Positions 47,141 to 54,993 of a DNA stretch of 64,000 bases are shown here, in pieces. The first letter of the stretch is position 1. The number at the start of each line of letters is the position of its first letter. The notes beneath the pieces are model-generated. The model had not been told where the DNA came from, made no database searches, and saw nothing but the letters and a program-made list of their open reading frames with translations. The DNA comes from Hydrogenophaga sp. PAMC20947. GTDB lineage: Bacteria > Pseudomonadota > Gammaproteobacteria > Burkholderiales > Burkholderiaceae_C. A program made the position numbers and the translations under genes. The stretch lies in assembly GCF_004795855.1 (NCBI RefSeq), contig NZ_CP039252.1:3472001-3536000 (forward strand), given 5' to 3'.

Positions 47141-47159
47141 ATTATTTAATATGTTAAAT
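47138..47159 (-). promoter_or_regulatory. AT-rich palindromic operator over the hpaR start codon
   Basis: Two overlapping palindromes, CATATTA-TT-TAATATG (47138-47153) and ATTTAA-TATG-TTAAAT (47144-47159), form the only strongly AT-rich site nearby in otherwise GC-rich DNA. The first overlaps the hpaR start codon. MarR proteins typically bind such sites, so it is the likely HpaR autoregulatory operator, also close to the divergent gene at 47245. Confidence 0.68.
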
Positions 47160-47244
47160 GATTTTCTGAAGCCAGTCATACGGGGGTTTTCCCGTGGGAA
47201 ACCCTGTTGCCCCGAGTCCATCGCTCGCCCGGCACAATGGCGAC

Positions 47245-48303
47245 ATGAGGACCCCTTTGACCACCCTGCTCGACATCGAGCACCCCTTGATCCAGGCGCC
47301 CATGGCGGGCGTGCAGGGCTCAGCGCTGGCCCTTGCCGTGTCCTCCACCGGCGCCCTGGGCTCCCTGCCTTGCGCCATGCTCACGCCCGACGCCCTGGCG
47401 CGCGAGTTGGCCGCCCTGCATACCGGCACATCGCGGCCGGTGAACCTCAATTTTTTCTGCCACACACCACCCGAACCTGATGCGGCGAGAGACAGCCGGT
47501 GGCGAGCGGCACTCGCAGCCTTCTATGCAGAAGCCGGGTTGGACGTTGGCGCTGTGCCTGCGGGGCCGGGCCGCGTGCCCTTCAGCCATGCGGTGGCCGC
47601 CCTTATCGAACCCTATCGGCCCAGAATCGTCAGCTTTCATTTCGGCTTGCCAGCGCAGGATGTGCTGGCCCGCGTGAAAGCCTGGGGCGCCCGGGTGCTC
47701 GCCAGCGCCACAACCGTAGAGGAGGCCCGGTGGCTTGAAGCACACGGTGCAGACGCCGTGATCGCCCAAGGCCTGGAAGCCGGCGGCCACCGCGGCATGT
47801 TCATGACCACCGATGTGACGACCCAGATCGGCACTTTTGCACTGCTGCCGCAAGTGGTCGCGGCGGTCCAGTTGCCGGTGATTGCCGCCGGCGGCATCGC
47901 AACCGCGGCCGGCGTGCGCGCGGCCATGGCACTGGGGGCCAGCGGCGTGCAAGTGGGCACAGCCTATTTGTGCAGCCATGAAGCCACCACCAGCGACCTG
48001 CACCGCCAGGCACTGCAAAGCCCTGCCGCGCGGCACACAGCACTCACCAACGTGTTCACGGGCAGACCAGCGCGCGGTATCGTGAACCGCGTGGTTCGCG
48101 AGCTGGGTGGCATGTGTGCAGATGCTCCGGCCTTTCCGTTGGCCACCGCAGGGATGGCCCCGCTGCGAGCCCATTGGGAGGCGAAAGGCAGCGGTGAGTT
48201 TTCACCGCTCTGGTCGGGTCAAAATGCGGTGGGTTGCCACAGCCTGAGCGCCGCAGCCATCACCGAACAACTGCTGAAGGGATTTGCGCCATGTTCGTCG
48301 TGA
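47245..48303 (+). CDS. Nitronate monooxygenase (2-nitropropane dioxygenase family)
   Basis: A 352-residue protein from the ATG at 47245 (MRTPLTTLLDIEHPLIQAPM), FMN-dependent TIM-barrel family. Motifs are IQAPMAGVQG, ADAVIAQGLEAGGHRG and LPVIAAGGIATAAGVRAAMA plus GASGVQVGTAYLCSHEA; His in GGHRG is the likely base. These enzymes oxidise nitronates such as propionate-3-nitronate to detoxify nitro compounds. It is divergent from hpaR with the operator between them, so HpaR could also act on it. It overlaps the next gene by 13 bases. Confidence 0.93.
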   Translation: MRTPLTTLLDIEHPLIQAPMAGVQGSALALAVSSTGALGSLPCAMLTPDALARELAALHTGTSRPVNLNFFCHTPPEPDAARDSRWRAALAAFYAEAGLDVGAVPAGPGRVPFSHAVAALIEPYRPRIVSFHFGLPAQDVLARVKAWGARVLASATTVEEARWLEAHGADAVIAQGLEAGGHRGMFMTTDVTTQIGTFALLPQVVAAVQLPVIAAGGIATAAGVRAAMALGASGVQVGTAYLCSHEATTSDLHRQALQSPAARHTALTNVFTGRPARGIVNRVVRELGGMCADAPAFPLATAGMAPLRAHWEAKGSGEFSPLWSGQNAVGCHSLSAAAITEQLLKGFAPCSS

Positions 48304-48587
48304 TTTTTCGTGCACATATCCGCCAGTTGGATGCCGAGTACAACAGCATGGCCGCACGCATGCGCGAGCTGGCCCTGTCGCAATTCGGTTGCCTGAGTTT
48401 CACCGCCGCCACAGAAGGCGATCATGAAATCGCTGTGTCGTACTGGCCCGACGAGGCCAGCATATGCGCCTGGAAACAGCACGCGGAACACCTTGAGGCG
48501 CAGCAACTCGGACGCGATCGCTGGTACGCGGGCTACGACGTGGACATCGCTGAAGTGAAGCGCAGCTACAGCCGCCCAGCGGCCTGA
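48291..48587 (+). CDS. Antibiotic biosynthesis monooxygenase (ABM)-fold protein
   Basis: A 98-residue protein from the ATG at 48291 (MFVVIFRAHIRQLDAEYNSM), with the dimeric alpha/beta barrel fold of ABM proteins (FVVIFRAHIR, AVSYWPDEASICAWKQHAEH). The family includes small quinone- or heme-linked oxygenases. It overlaps the nitronate monooxygenase gene by 13 bases, so they are cotranscribed and coupled. The substrate is unknown. Confidence 0.9.
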   Translation: MFVVIFRAHIRQLDAEYNSMAARMRELALSQFGCLSFTAATEGDHEIAVSYWPDEASICAWKQHAEHLEAQQLGRDRWYAGYDVDIAEVKRSYSRPAA

Positions 48588-48605
48588 ATGCGACCCACCG
48601 CTCGA

Positions 48606-49733
48606 TCAATAGCCTTGGCGTGACAGGTGTTTGGTGGCTGCCTGTTGTTGCTTGACCCACCGCTTGAAGCCGGCGTCTTCCTGCACCTGCCGCAGGTCTA
48701 GCTTCATCAAAGCCAAGGCCATCTCCAGCTCTTCGACCTGCTCCATGACCACCCGCTGCAAGTTCTTGGGGGTGGCCCCCAACCCATAGGGCAACTGGAA
48801 CTCGTGGCACAGCGCGTCCTGGCGCCCGGCGCGTTCCCGCTCCAGATCGGCCACCTGGGCTTTCAGCAACAGCGTCATGGTCACCAGTTTGTCGTCCGCC
48901 CAATTCGCGCTGGAATCGGCCCCCTGCAAGGCGGCCGATTGCTGCAACTGCATCAAAGCCACCAGGTCTTTGCGCGCATAGGCGGCATTGGCCTCGCCCA
49001 TGAGGTGGGTTTTGCGCTCGCGTGCAGCTTCATCGACCTCACGGTCTGGATGCAAAACGCTCGCCAGTCGCCGAAACAGCGCGCGCAACAATTCGCTGGC
49101 ATCGGTCTGTTGTGCCTGCGCTTTGCCCTGCTCCACCCCCACGGGCTTGTTCTTGCGCGCCTTTTTCCGAGCGGCCGCCGCCTCACGCTCGGCCGCCTCG
49201 TCTTCTTCCTGCTGTCGCAGCCGCGCCCTGGCAGCAGCCATCACGGCTTCCGGGCTGGCGTCTGGAGGAAGGTCGTCCATCCGTTCGCCCAACGCTGCTT
49301 CGAACTCAGCGCGCATCGCCTGCGCCCGGCGCGCCTGGAGAGCGCTCAGGCTCAGAGGTGCGTGTCGATCATGCAGGGTAGCCATGGCGGCATCCCCATC
49401 TTTCGCCAAGGTCAGCGCCATAGAGCACAGCATCGATTGCGCTGCCGCGCGCAAAGGTGCACTCAAGGTCTTGCCCGCCAGGCGCTCATCAAGCACCAGC
49501 ACCATTTCGCGCAGCGAGGCGCGGTGGGCGGTTTTCAAGGGCACCACCTGCTCGCTCAAGGCCAGGCGGTGTTGCTGCCCCAGCGTTTCGAGGTCCACCA
49601 GCTGGGTTTTGAGCTTTTCAATGCGGGTGAGCTGGATTTGAAAAGCCCGCGCAGCAGGCGTGCGCTGGGGTTTGGCAGGTGTCTGAGGCGTCAACGCCAG
49701 GGCCGGCTGGGGAAATCGGGGATCAAAAGTCAT
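48606..49733 (-). CDS. J-domain-like protein with internal HPD motif
   Basis: A 375-residue protein from the ATG at 49733 (MTFDPRFPQPALALTPQTPA). The middle (about 150-205) is a charged, Ala/Arg/Lys-rich coiled-coil region. At about 220-250 the segment ELLRALFRRLASVLHPDRE contains an HPD tripeptide as in J domains of DnaK partners, followed by GEANAAYARKDLVALMQLQQ, the normal helix IV region. The J-like part lies far from the N-terminus, unlike DnaJ. It is divergent from radA with a 54-bp gap. It may recruit DnaK to an unknown client. Confidence 0.8.
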   Translation of the reverse strand: MTFDPRFPQPALALTPQTPAKPQRTPAARAFQIQLTRIEKLKTQLVDLETLGQQHRLALSEQVVPLKTAHRASLREMVLVLDERLAGKTLSAPLRAAAQSMLCSMALTLAKDGDAAMATLHDRHAPLSLSALQARRAQAMRAEFEAALGERMDDLPPDASPEAVMAAARARLRQQEEDEAAEREAAAARKKARKNKPVGVEQGKAQAQQTDASELLRALFRRLASVLHPDREVDEAARERKTHLMGEANAAYARKDLVALMQLQQSAALQGADSSANWADDKLVTMTLLLKAQVADLERERAGRQDALCHEFQLPYGLGATPKNLQRVVMEQVEELEMALALMKLDLRQVQEDAGFKRWVKQQQAATKHLSRQGY

Positions 49734-49787
49734 GAAGGTGCGCGAGAGGGGCCGGGAAAGGATCAGGGAGCACGGTATTCTCACCCC

Positions 49788-51164
49788 ATGGCCAAAGACA
49801 AAACCAATTACGTCTGCAACGAGTGCGGCGGCACCAGCCCAAAATGGTTGGGCAAATGCCCCAGTTGTGGCGCCTGGAACACATTGATTGAATCCGTGGC
49901 GGAATCCAGCGCGCCCACCAAAAACCGGTTCGCCTCCTTGGCCAAGACCGCTGAAGTGACCGTGTTGGCCAACATCGAAGCCTCCGATGTCGAGCGCACG
50001 CCCACTGGACACGACGAGCTGGACCGCGTGCTCGGGGGCGGTATCGTGGAAGGAGGCGTGGTCTTGATCGGTGGCGATCCTGGCATCGGAAAATCCACGC
50101 TGCTGCTGCAAGCGCTGGATTCGCTGCAACGGTCTGGGCAAAAGACGCTGTACGTCACAGGTGAAGAAAGCGGCGCCCAGGTGGCACTGCGCTCACGCCG
50201 CCTTGGGCTGGAAGGCTCTCAGGTCAGCGTTCTGGCCGAAATCCAGCTGGAAAAAATCCTGGCCACACTGGATACCACCCACCCCACGGTCGCCGTGATC
50301 GACTCCATCCAGACCGTGTACTCCGACCAGCTCACCAGCGCACCGGGCTCGGTGGCGCAGGTGCGCGAATGCGCGGCGCACCTGACCCGCGCGGCCAAAG
50401 CCAGCGGCACCGCCATCGTGCTCGTGGGCCATGTGACCAAAGAAGGTGCGCTGGCCGGCCCCCGTGTGCTGGAGCACATGGTGGACACGGTGTTGTATTT
50501 CGAGGGCGACACGCATTCCAGCTTCCGCCTGATCCGCGCCATCAAGAACCGCTTTGGCGCAGTCAACGAAATCGGCGTATTTGCCATGACGGAAAAGGGC
50601 CTCAAAGGGGTGTCCAACCCCAGTGCCATCTTTCTTTCCCAACATTCGGAACCCGTGCCCGGCAGCTGCGTGATGGTCACCCTCGAAGGCACCCGTCCCA
50701 TGCTGGTGGAAATTCAGGCGCTGGTCGACAGCGGCGGACCGTCCCCCAGACGCCTGAGCGTGGGACTGGACCGCGACCGCCTGGCCATGTTGCTGGCGGT
50801 GTTGCACCGGCACGCCGGCGTCGCCTGCATGGACCAGGACGTCTTCGTCAACGCCGTGGGCGGCGTGCGCATCAGCGAGCCCGCCGCCGATCTGGCCGTG
50901 ATGCTGGCCATCACCAGCAGCCTGCGTGGCAAAGCCCTGCCCAAGGGCTTCATTGCCTTTGGAGAAGTCGGTCTGGCGGGCGAGGTGCGCCCGGCACCAC
51001 GAGGCCAGGAGCGGCTGAAGGAGGCCGCCAAACTCGGCTTCAGTGTGGCGGTGGTACCCAAAGCGAATGCGCCCAAAAAGAACGACAAAGCCTTTGAGGG
51101 TCTGACGATCCATGGGGTCGACCGGATCGAAGACGCTATGGAACTGGCCCGCAGCCTGGCCTGA
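49788..51164 (+). CDS. radA: DNA repair protein RadA
   Basis: A 458-residue protein from the ATG at 49788 (MAKDKTNYVCNECGGTSPKW). The N-terminal zinc finger is CNECGGTSPKWLGKCPSC; the Walker A is GGDPGIGKSTLLLQ, followed by the RadA-specific KNRFG region in IRAIKNRFGAVNEIGVFAM and a C-terminal Lon-protease-like domain without the protease dyad role. It is a branch-migration helicase acting with RecA in recombination repair. The open frame upstream of 49788 shadows the divergent gene and is not part of it. Confidence 0.97.
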   Translation: MAKDKTNYVCNECGGTSPKWLGKCPSCGAWNTLIESVAESSAPTKNRFASLAKTAEVTVLANIEASDVERTPTGHDELDRVLGGGIVEGGVVLIGGDPGIGKSTLLLQALDSLQRSGQKTLYVTGEESGAQVALRSRRLGLEGSQVSVLAEIQLEKILATLDTTHPTVAVIDSIQTVYSDQLTSAPGSVAQVRECAAHLTRAAKASGTAIVLVGHVTKEGALAGPRVLEHMVDTVLYFEGDTHSSFRLIRAIKNRFGAVNEIGVFAMTEKGLKGVSNPSAIFLSQHSEPVPGSCVMVTLEGTRPMLVEIQALVDSGGPSPRRLSVGLDRDRLAMLLAVLHRHAGVACMDQDVFVNAVGGVRISEPAADLAVMLAITSSLRGKALPKGFIAFGEVGLAGEVRPAPRGQERLKEAAKLGFSVAVVPKANAPKKNDKAFEGLTIHGVDRIEDAMELARSLA

Positions 51165-51232
51165 ATGGCTCACTGAACACCGAGCGACTCTCTTCTCGAC
51201 AAGCTTGCGCCGACGATCGGCCCAGCACGCAA

Positions 51233-51643
51233 ATGAAAACAAAGATCTGGATTTCCGCCCTGTTGATTCTCACAGCCACAGGCGTCGCGTGGCGACTATG
51301 GGGAGGGGTCGCGGTGGCCACCGTAGCGGGTGCGCTTCTGATGTGGTTGCTCCTGCACTACACGCGCCTGATGAAAGTGATGCAGCGTGCCGCACACCAC
51401 CCCGTGGGATCCGTGGACAGTGCGGTGATGCTGCATGCCAAGCTGTCCAAAGGCATGAGCCTGCTGCATGTCACGGCCTTGACGCGGTCCCTCGGTCGGT
51501 CTTTAGAGCCGCAAGCGCCTGGGCCGCGCAGCGGGTCTGAAACGTTTGTATGGACCGATGCTTCGGAGGCTTCGGTTCGCATCGAGTTCCGGCACGGCAA
51601 AGCGCAAAGCTGGGAGCTGACCCGTCCACAGAGCGGTTCGTAA
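51233..51643 (+). CDS. Hypothetical membrane-anchored protein
   Basis: A 136-residue protein starting MKTKIWISALLILTATGVAW, with two hydrophobic helices (residues about 5-22 and 26-43) and then a soluble part KLSKGMSLLHVTALTRSLGR and SEASVRIEFRHGKAQSWELT. The soluble part weakly resembles BamE-like folds, but I do not assign it. It follows radA by 68 bp. A galactokinase remnant begins directly after its stop codon, in the same frame, suggesting that the remnant was cut off here. Confidence 0.75.
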   Translation: MKTKIWISALLILTATGVAWRLWGGVAVATVAGALLMWLLLHYTRLMKVMQRAAHHPVGSVDSAVMLHAKLSKGMSLLHVTALTRSLGRSLEPQAPGPRSGSETFVWTDASEASVRIEFRHGKAQSWELTRPQSGS

Positions 51644-51838
51644 GCTTGGGCAAACGCACGGGGCGGTGTGCGCATGACGGGCGGCGGCTTCGGTGGTTGT
51701 GTGGTCGCGCTCCGGCCCCATGCCCTGGTCGCCCCCTGCCAAGCCGCGCTGGCCGAGCATTACCGTGCGCCCGGCGGGTCGCCCGCCGAGGTTTACCTGC
51801 CCAACCTCAGCGCCGGCGCATCCCACCGCACCCTCACC
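51644..51838 (+). pseudogene. galK: C-terminal remnant of galactokinase
   Basis: Reading on from the stop codon at 51641-51643 gives GGVRMTGGGFGGCVVALRPH, the galactokinase GHMP motif 3, followed by LVAPCQAALAEHYRAPGGSP and AEVYLPNLSAGAS, matching the end of GalK. Only the last 60-70 residues remain; the N-terminal 310 or so are gone. The neighbouring aldose epimerase gene, on the other strand, is a normal partner of galK in galactose operons, and is itself frameshifted. Confidence 0.72.
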
Positions 51839-51885
51839 ACCCAGAGTCGGTTGTTGAACGCATGGCGGGACGCTGGCCTGGGCCC

Positions 51886-52724
51886 TCAAGGGGTGGTTCG
51901 GCGGGCCTTGAGATGGATGTGCAAGCGCAGTTCCCCCCCGGCGTTGAGCGCCACCAAACCATGCTCCAAGGGCTCGGCTTGCTGGACCGCGTTGTTCAAG
52001 TGGGTCACTGGTTCGACACAGAAAAACGCTGCGCCCATTGGGGTGTACACCACCCAATACCGGCTGTCGGCTTCCAGCGCCACCTGCAAATCGGCATCGA
52101 ACAGCTGGGCCACCGCGCCAGCCCCGTCAAAACAATGGTCCAGCCGCATGTCAGCGACAGCGCCGCGCAAACCCTGCACCGCCTGGGGGGCGCGCGGCAG
52201 AACATCATCACCGGCAAGTCCAGCGCACTGCCAGACCGCCGCACGAAGTACGGATGCCAACCCAAGCCCATGGGTTGGACGCGCGCATCGGTGTTGCGAG
52301 CACTCATCGTGAGCCGAAGCCCGTCAGGGCCTAACTCGAAGCGCTGCTCGGCCTCAAATGCAAACGGCCAGAATTCGTCGGGCGCATGCACCAATCGCAA
52401 AACCAGTGTTGCCACCTGTTGCTCCACCACCGTCCAGGGACGCATGAACCCCACGCCGTGCAGGGCATGGGCTTCGCCATTGAACCCGTTGCGCAAGCTG
52501 TAGCGTTCGCCCCGCCAATCCATCTGCCCCCGTCCAATCCGGTTTGAATCAGGCACCAACGGATAGGCTGCGCTCTGGCCCGCATGCGTTGCCGCCTCGA
52601 GGGTGGGCCGCAGCACCGGCGTCCCACCCAGCCACAGGCCCAGCACGCTGCCGCCCAGCGCGGGATCCACCTGCAGTCTCCAGTTGGCATGGTGGAGTTC
52701 AATGGGGGGAGAGGGCATTGGCAT
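51886..52724 (-). pseudogene. galM: Aldose 1-epimerase (mutarotase-like), split by a frameshift
   Basis: The first part (52724 down to about 52215) reads MPMPSPPIELHHANWRLQVD and includes WHPYFVRRSGSALDLPV, the mutarotase pattern with catalytic His. The second part continues in another frame as GDDVLPRAPQAVQGLRGAVA and DMRLDHCFDGAG, ending LHIHLKARRTTP. The break is at CCGG near 52210-52215, where restoring one base in the C or G run joins the frames. Whether it is a true mutation or a sequence error is open; the same kind of one-base loss is seen in rplB. Confidence 0.72.
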
Positions 52725-52849
52725 GGCGGATCACCGGGAACAAGTATCTGTTCAAACCGCAGGATACGAGTCCCAAGCCCCGCCAGACCGTAAAATGAGG
52801 GCTCACGTCAGCGCTGGCGCTGGCGGCACCCGATCCCAAAGGAAACCGC

Positions 52850-53791
52850 ATGACCCCCGTAGCCCCCTCGATGTCCGACCGCGACGGCAAAATCTGGATG
52901 GATGGCCAGATGGTTGACTGGCGAGACGCCAAGATCCATGTGCTCACCCACACGCTGCACTACGGTTGCGGTGCCTTTGAAGGTGTGCGCGCCTACAAAA
53001 CAGCCGACGGCGGCACGTCCATCTTCCGTCTGGAAGATCACACCGAACGCCTGTTCAACAGCGCCAAGATCCTGCGCATGGCCATCCCCTTCACCAAAGA
53101 GCAGGTGAACGAGGCGCAAAGAGCCGTGGTGCGCGAAAACCAGCTTGAAAGTGCCTACTTGCGCCCCCTGACCTGGATCGGTGACAAGCGGCTGGGCGTC
53201 TCGCCCAAGGGCAACACCATCCACCTCATGGTGGCGGCCTGGTCCTGGGGCGCCTACCTGGGTGAAGAAGGCCTCAAGCGCGGTATCCGCGTCAAGACCA
53301 GCAGCTACACCCGCCACCACGTCAACGTCACCATGACCCAGGCCAAGGCGGTGAGCAACTACACCAACTCCATCCTGGCCAACATGGAAGTCACCGAAGA
53401 GGGCTACGACGAAGCCCTGCTGCTCGACAGCTCGGGCTTTGTCTCCGAAGGTGCGGGCGAAAACATCTTCGTGATCAAGAACGGCGTGCTCTACACACCC
53501 GACCTGTCAGCCGGCGCCCTGAACGGCCTCACCCGCAACACGGTATTCCACATTGCCAAGGATCTGGGCCTGGAGGTGGTGCAAAAACGCATCACCCGCG
53601 ACGAGGTCTACATCGCCGACGAAGCCTTCTTCACCGGTACCGCCGCCGAAGTGACCCCGATCCGCGAGCTCGACCGCATCGAGCTGGGCGAAGGCTCACG
53701 CGGCCCGATCACCGAAAAGATCCAGAGCGCCTTCTTCGACATCGTGGGCGGCAAAAACCCCAACTACGCCCATTGGCTGTCCAAAGTCTGA
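52850..53791 (+). CDS. ilvE: Branched-chain amino acid aminotransferase
   Basis: A 313-residue fold-type IV PLP enzyme, starting MTPVAPSMSDRDGKIWMDGQ with an AAAGGA site. Family blocks are HTLHYGCGAFEGVRAYKTAD (substrate loop), MTQAKAVSNYTNSILANMEV (PLP lysine in QAK) and LLLDSSGFVSEGAGENIFVI. It transfers amino groups between glutamate and the 2-keto acids of Leu, Ile and Val in the cytoplasm. The zinc-finger gene follows 13 bp later. Confidence 0.97.
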   Translation: MTPVAPSMSDRDGKIWMDGQMVDWRDAKIHVLTHTLHYGCGAFEGVRAYKTADGGTSIFRLEDHTERLFNSAKILRMAIPFTKEQVNEAQRAVVRENQLESAYLRPLTWIGDKRLGVSPKGNTIHLMVAAWSWGAYLGEEGLKRGIRVKTSSYTRHHVNVTMTQAKAVSNYTNSILANMEVTEEGYDEALLLDSSGFVSEGAGENIFVIKNGVLYTPDLSAGALNGLTRNTVFHIAKDLGLEVVQKRITRDEVYIADEAFFTGTAAEVTPIRELDRIELGEGSRGPITEKIQSAFFDIVGGKNPNYAHWLSKV

Positions 53792-53804
53792 GAATCCCCC
53801 CACC

Positions 53805-54011
53805 ATGAGCACCCCCCCCATCGAACTCAAAGCCAGCGAACTCAACCCCCAAGGCGGCGTGTTCTGCCCGAACCCCAAAGCCGACATGAAGCTCTGGAAC
53901 AGCCACCCCAAGGTCTACCTGGACGTCGCCCACACGGGTGAGGCCAAGTGCCCTTACTGCGGCACCATCTACCGCCTCAAAGCCGGCGAAACCGTCTCGC
54001 ACGCGCACTGA
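53805..54011 (+). CDS. Zinc-finger protein of the zf-CHCC type
   Basis: A 68-residue protein with Cys in GVFCPNPKADMKLWNSHPKV, the conserved His in the same segment, and CPYCGTIYRLKAGE (CxxC); the C-H-C-C set binds one zinc. The family is related to mitochondrial complex I subunit NDUFS6. The function in bacteria is unknown. It is probably cotranscribed with ilvE (13-bp gap) as is common in Burkholderiales. The GT2 remnant begins 10 bp after its stop. Confidence 0.93.
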   Translation: MSTPPIELKASELNPQGGVFCPNPKADMKLWNSHPKVYLDVAHTGEAKCPYCGTIYRLKAGETVSHAH

Positions 54012-54020
54012 GGCACGGCA

Positions 54021-54673
54021 TTGCCGGACTGTGTCGAGGTGGTTGTATCGACCGACAGCTTCCGCATCTGCGAGGCCAACAACGGCGCCAACCAGGCAAC
54101 CCGGACCTTGGTCGACCGGTGGTTGACCGTCCTGGGTGATCAGCTGCGCCACGTCTGGCAGGCCGATCACGGTTTTCGAAGAATCGCATCCTGCACCAGG
54201 CCATCGCCAGCCCAACTGCTGACGACCTGGTCTTTCTGGATCGCGACTGCCTGCGCGGGGCAGGCTGCGTGATCCGCCTGAGCCAGTCCGCCAGCGACTC
54301 GGTGGCGCTGGAGCAAGTCACTTCTGGCGAAATGGTCACGGCTGCCTGGCTGCAGGAGCGACAAGCCTTGGGCACTTTCAGCAACCGGCGCATCTGGAAC
54401 AGCGGCAACAGCTCCACCCGGCGCCTGAATCTGATCAAGGTCAACGGTTTCGACGAGACCCTTGGCTACAGAGCCGAAGACGTCGGGCTCGGCTTTCGCA
54501 TCAACAACGCGGGCATGCGCAGACGGCACTTGCGCTGCACCAATCCCGCTCTGCACCTGTAGCACCCCCGCGAACAGGCCAACCAGCAAAGCCGCGAGAA
54601 AAACAGGGACCCCGCGCTGAAAGCGCGCAAAGATGGCAAGACCGTCACCGATGGCGGCATTCTGTACCACTGA
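54021..54673 (+). pseudogene. Decayed family 2 glycosyltransferase, N-terminus missing
   Basis: The first frame gives LVDRWLTVLGDQLRHVWQAD and HGFR, then a one-base loss near 54178 shifts to KNRILHQAIASPTADDLVFL and DRDCL, the GT2 nucleotide-sugar DxD-type region. The second half carries ERQALGTFSNRRIWNSGNSS and VNGFDETLGYRAEDVGLGFR, then HLRCTNPALHL. An in-frame TAG at about 54560 interrupts HPREQANQQSREKNRDPA. The N-terminal part (GT-A fold start) is absent. The combined decay marks it as a pseudogene. Confidence 0.78.
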
Positions 54674-54993
54674 ACAACCACGCCCTGCCCCGAAACAACA
54701 CTGCTGACGCAAGCCAGGGGTATTGCCAAAAAAAAAGCCACCTCGTGGTGGCTTTAAGTCCTTGGAAGGACGTCGTTGGGAGACCCTGTTCAAACGTTGT
54801 ACCAACGTATGCTGTACGCCCTTGGGCAAATCCAGTTCTGTGTTGTGACAGCAACTTAAGTATTGTGCAGCGCGTCATAGAAAACAGCTATCCCCCATTT
54901 GGGGGAGATCGTCTCAATGTGTTGCAGAGACACCCAAAAAGGCAACACCAGTCACCCCCTAAATGGAGCCGAACGGCGGTTGTTCTCCCGAAA
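54674..54993. other. 320-bp region without a gene between GT2 remnant and sensor kinase
   Basis: It contains the terminator at 54728-54755 and two hairpins, the perfect inverted repeat ACGTTG-TAC-CAACGT (54794-54808) and CCCCC-ATTT-GGGGG (about 54893-54906). No coding region or tRNA was recognised here. Confidence 0.6.
54728..54755 (-). terminator. Hairpin with A/T tract downstream of the two-component system
   Basis: AAAGCCACC and GGTGGCTTT form a 9-bp stem with loop TCGT; on the minus strand nine T residues follow. This would end minus-strand transcripts coming from the sensor kinase gene, 240 bp downstream of its stop. Confidence 0.78.

Noticed and set aside
54794..54906. Possible small RNA or tRNA in the region after the two-component genes
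   Set aside because: Two hairpins are visible, but no tRNA consensus (TTC loop, CCA end) or promoter-terminator pair on one strand was found.
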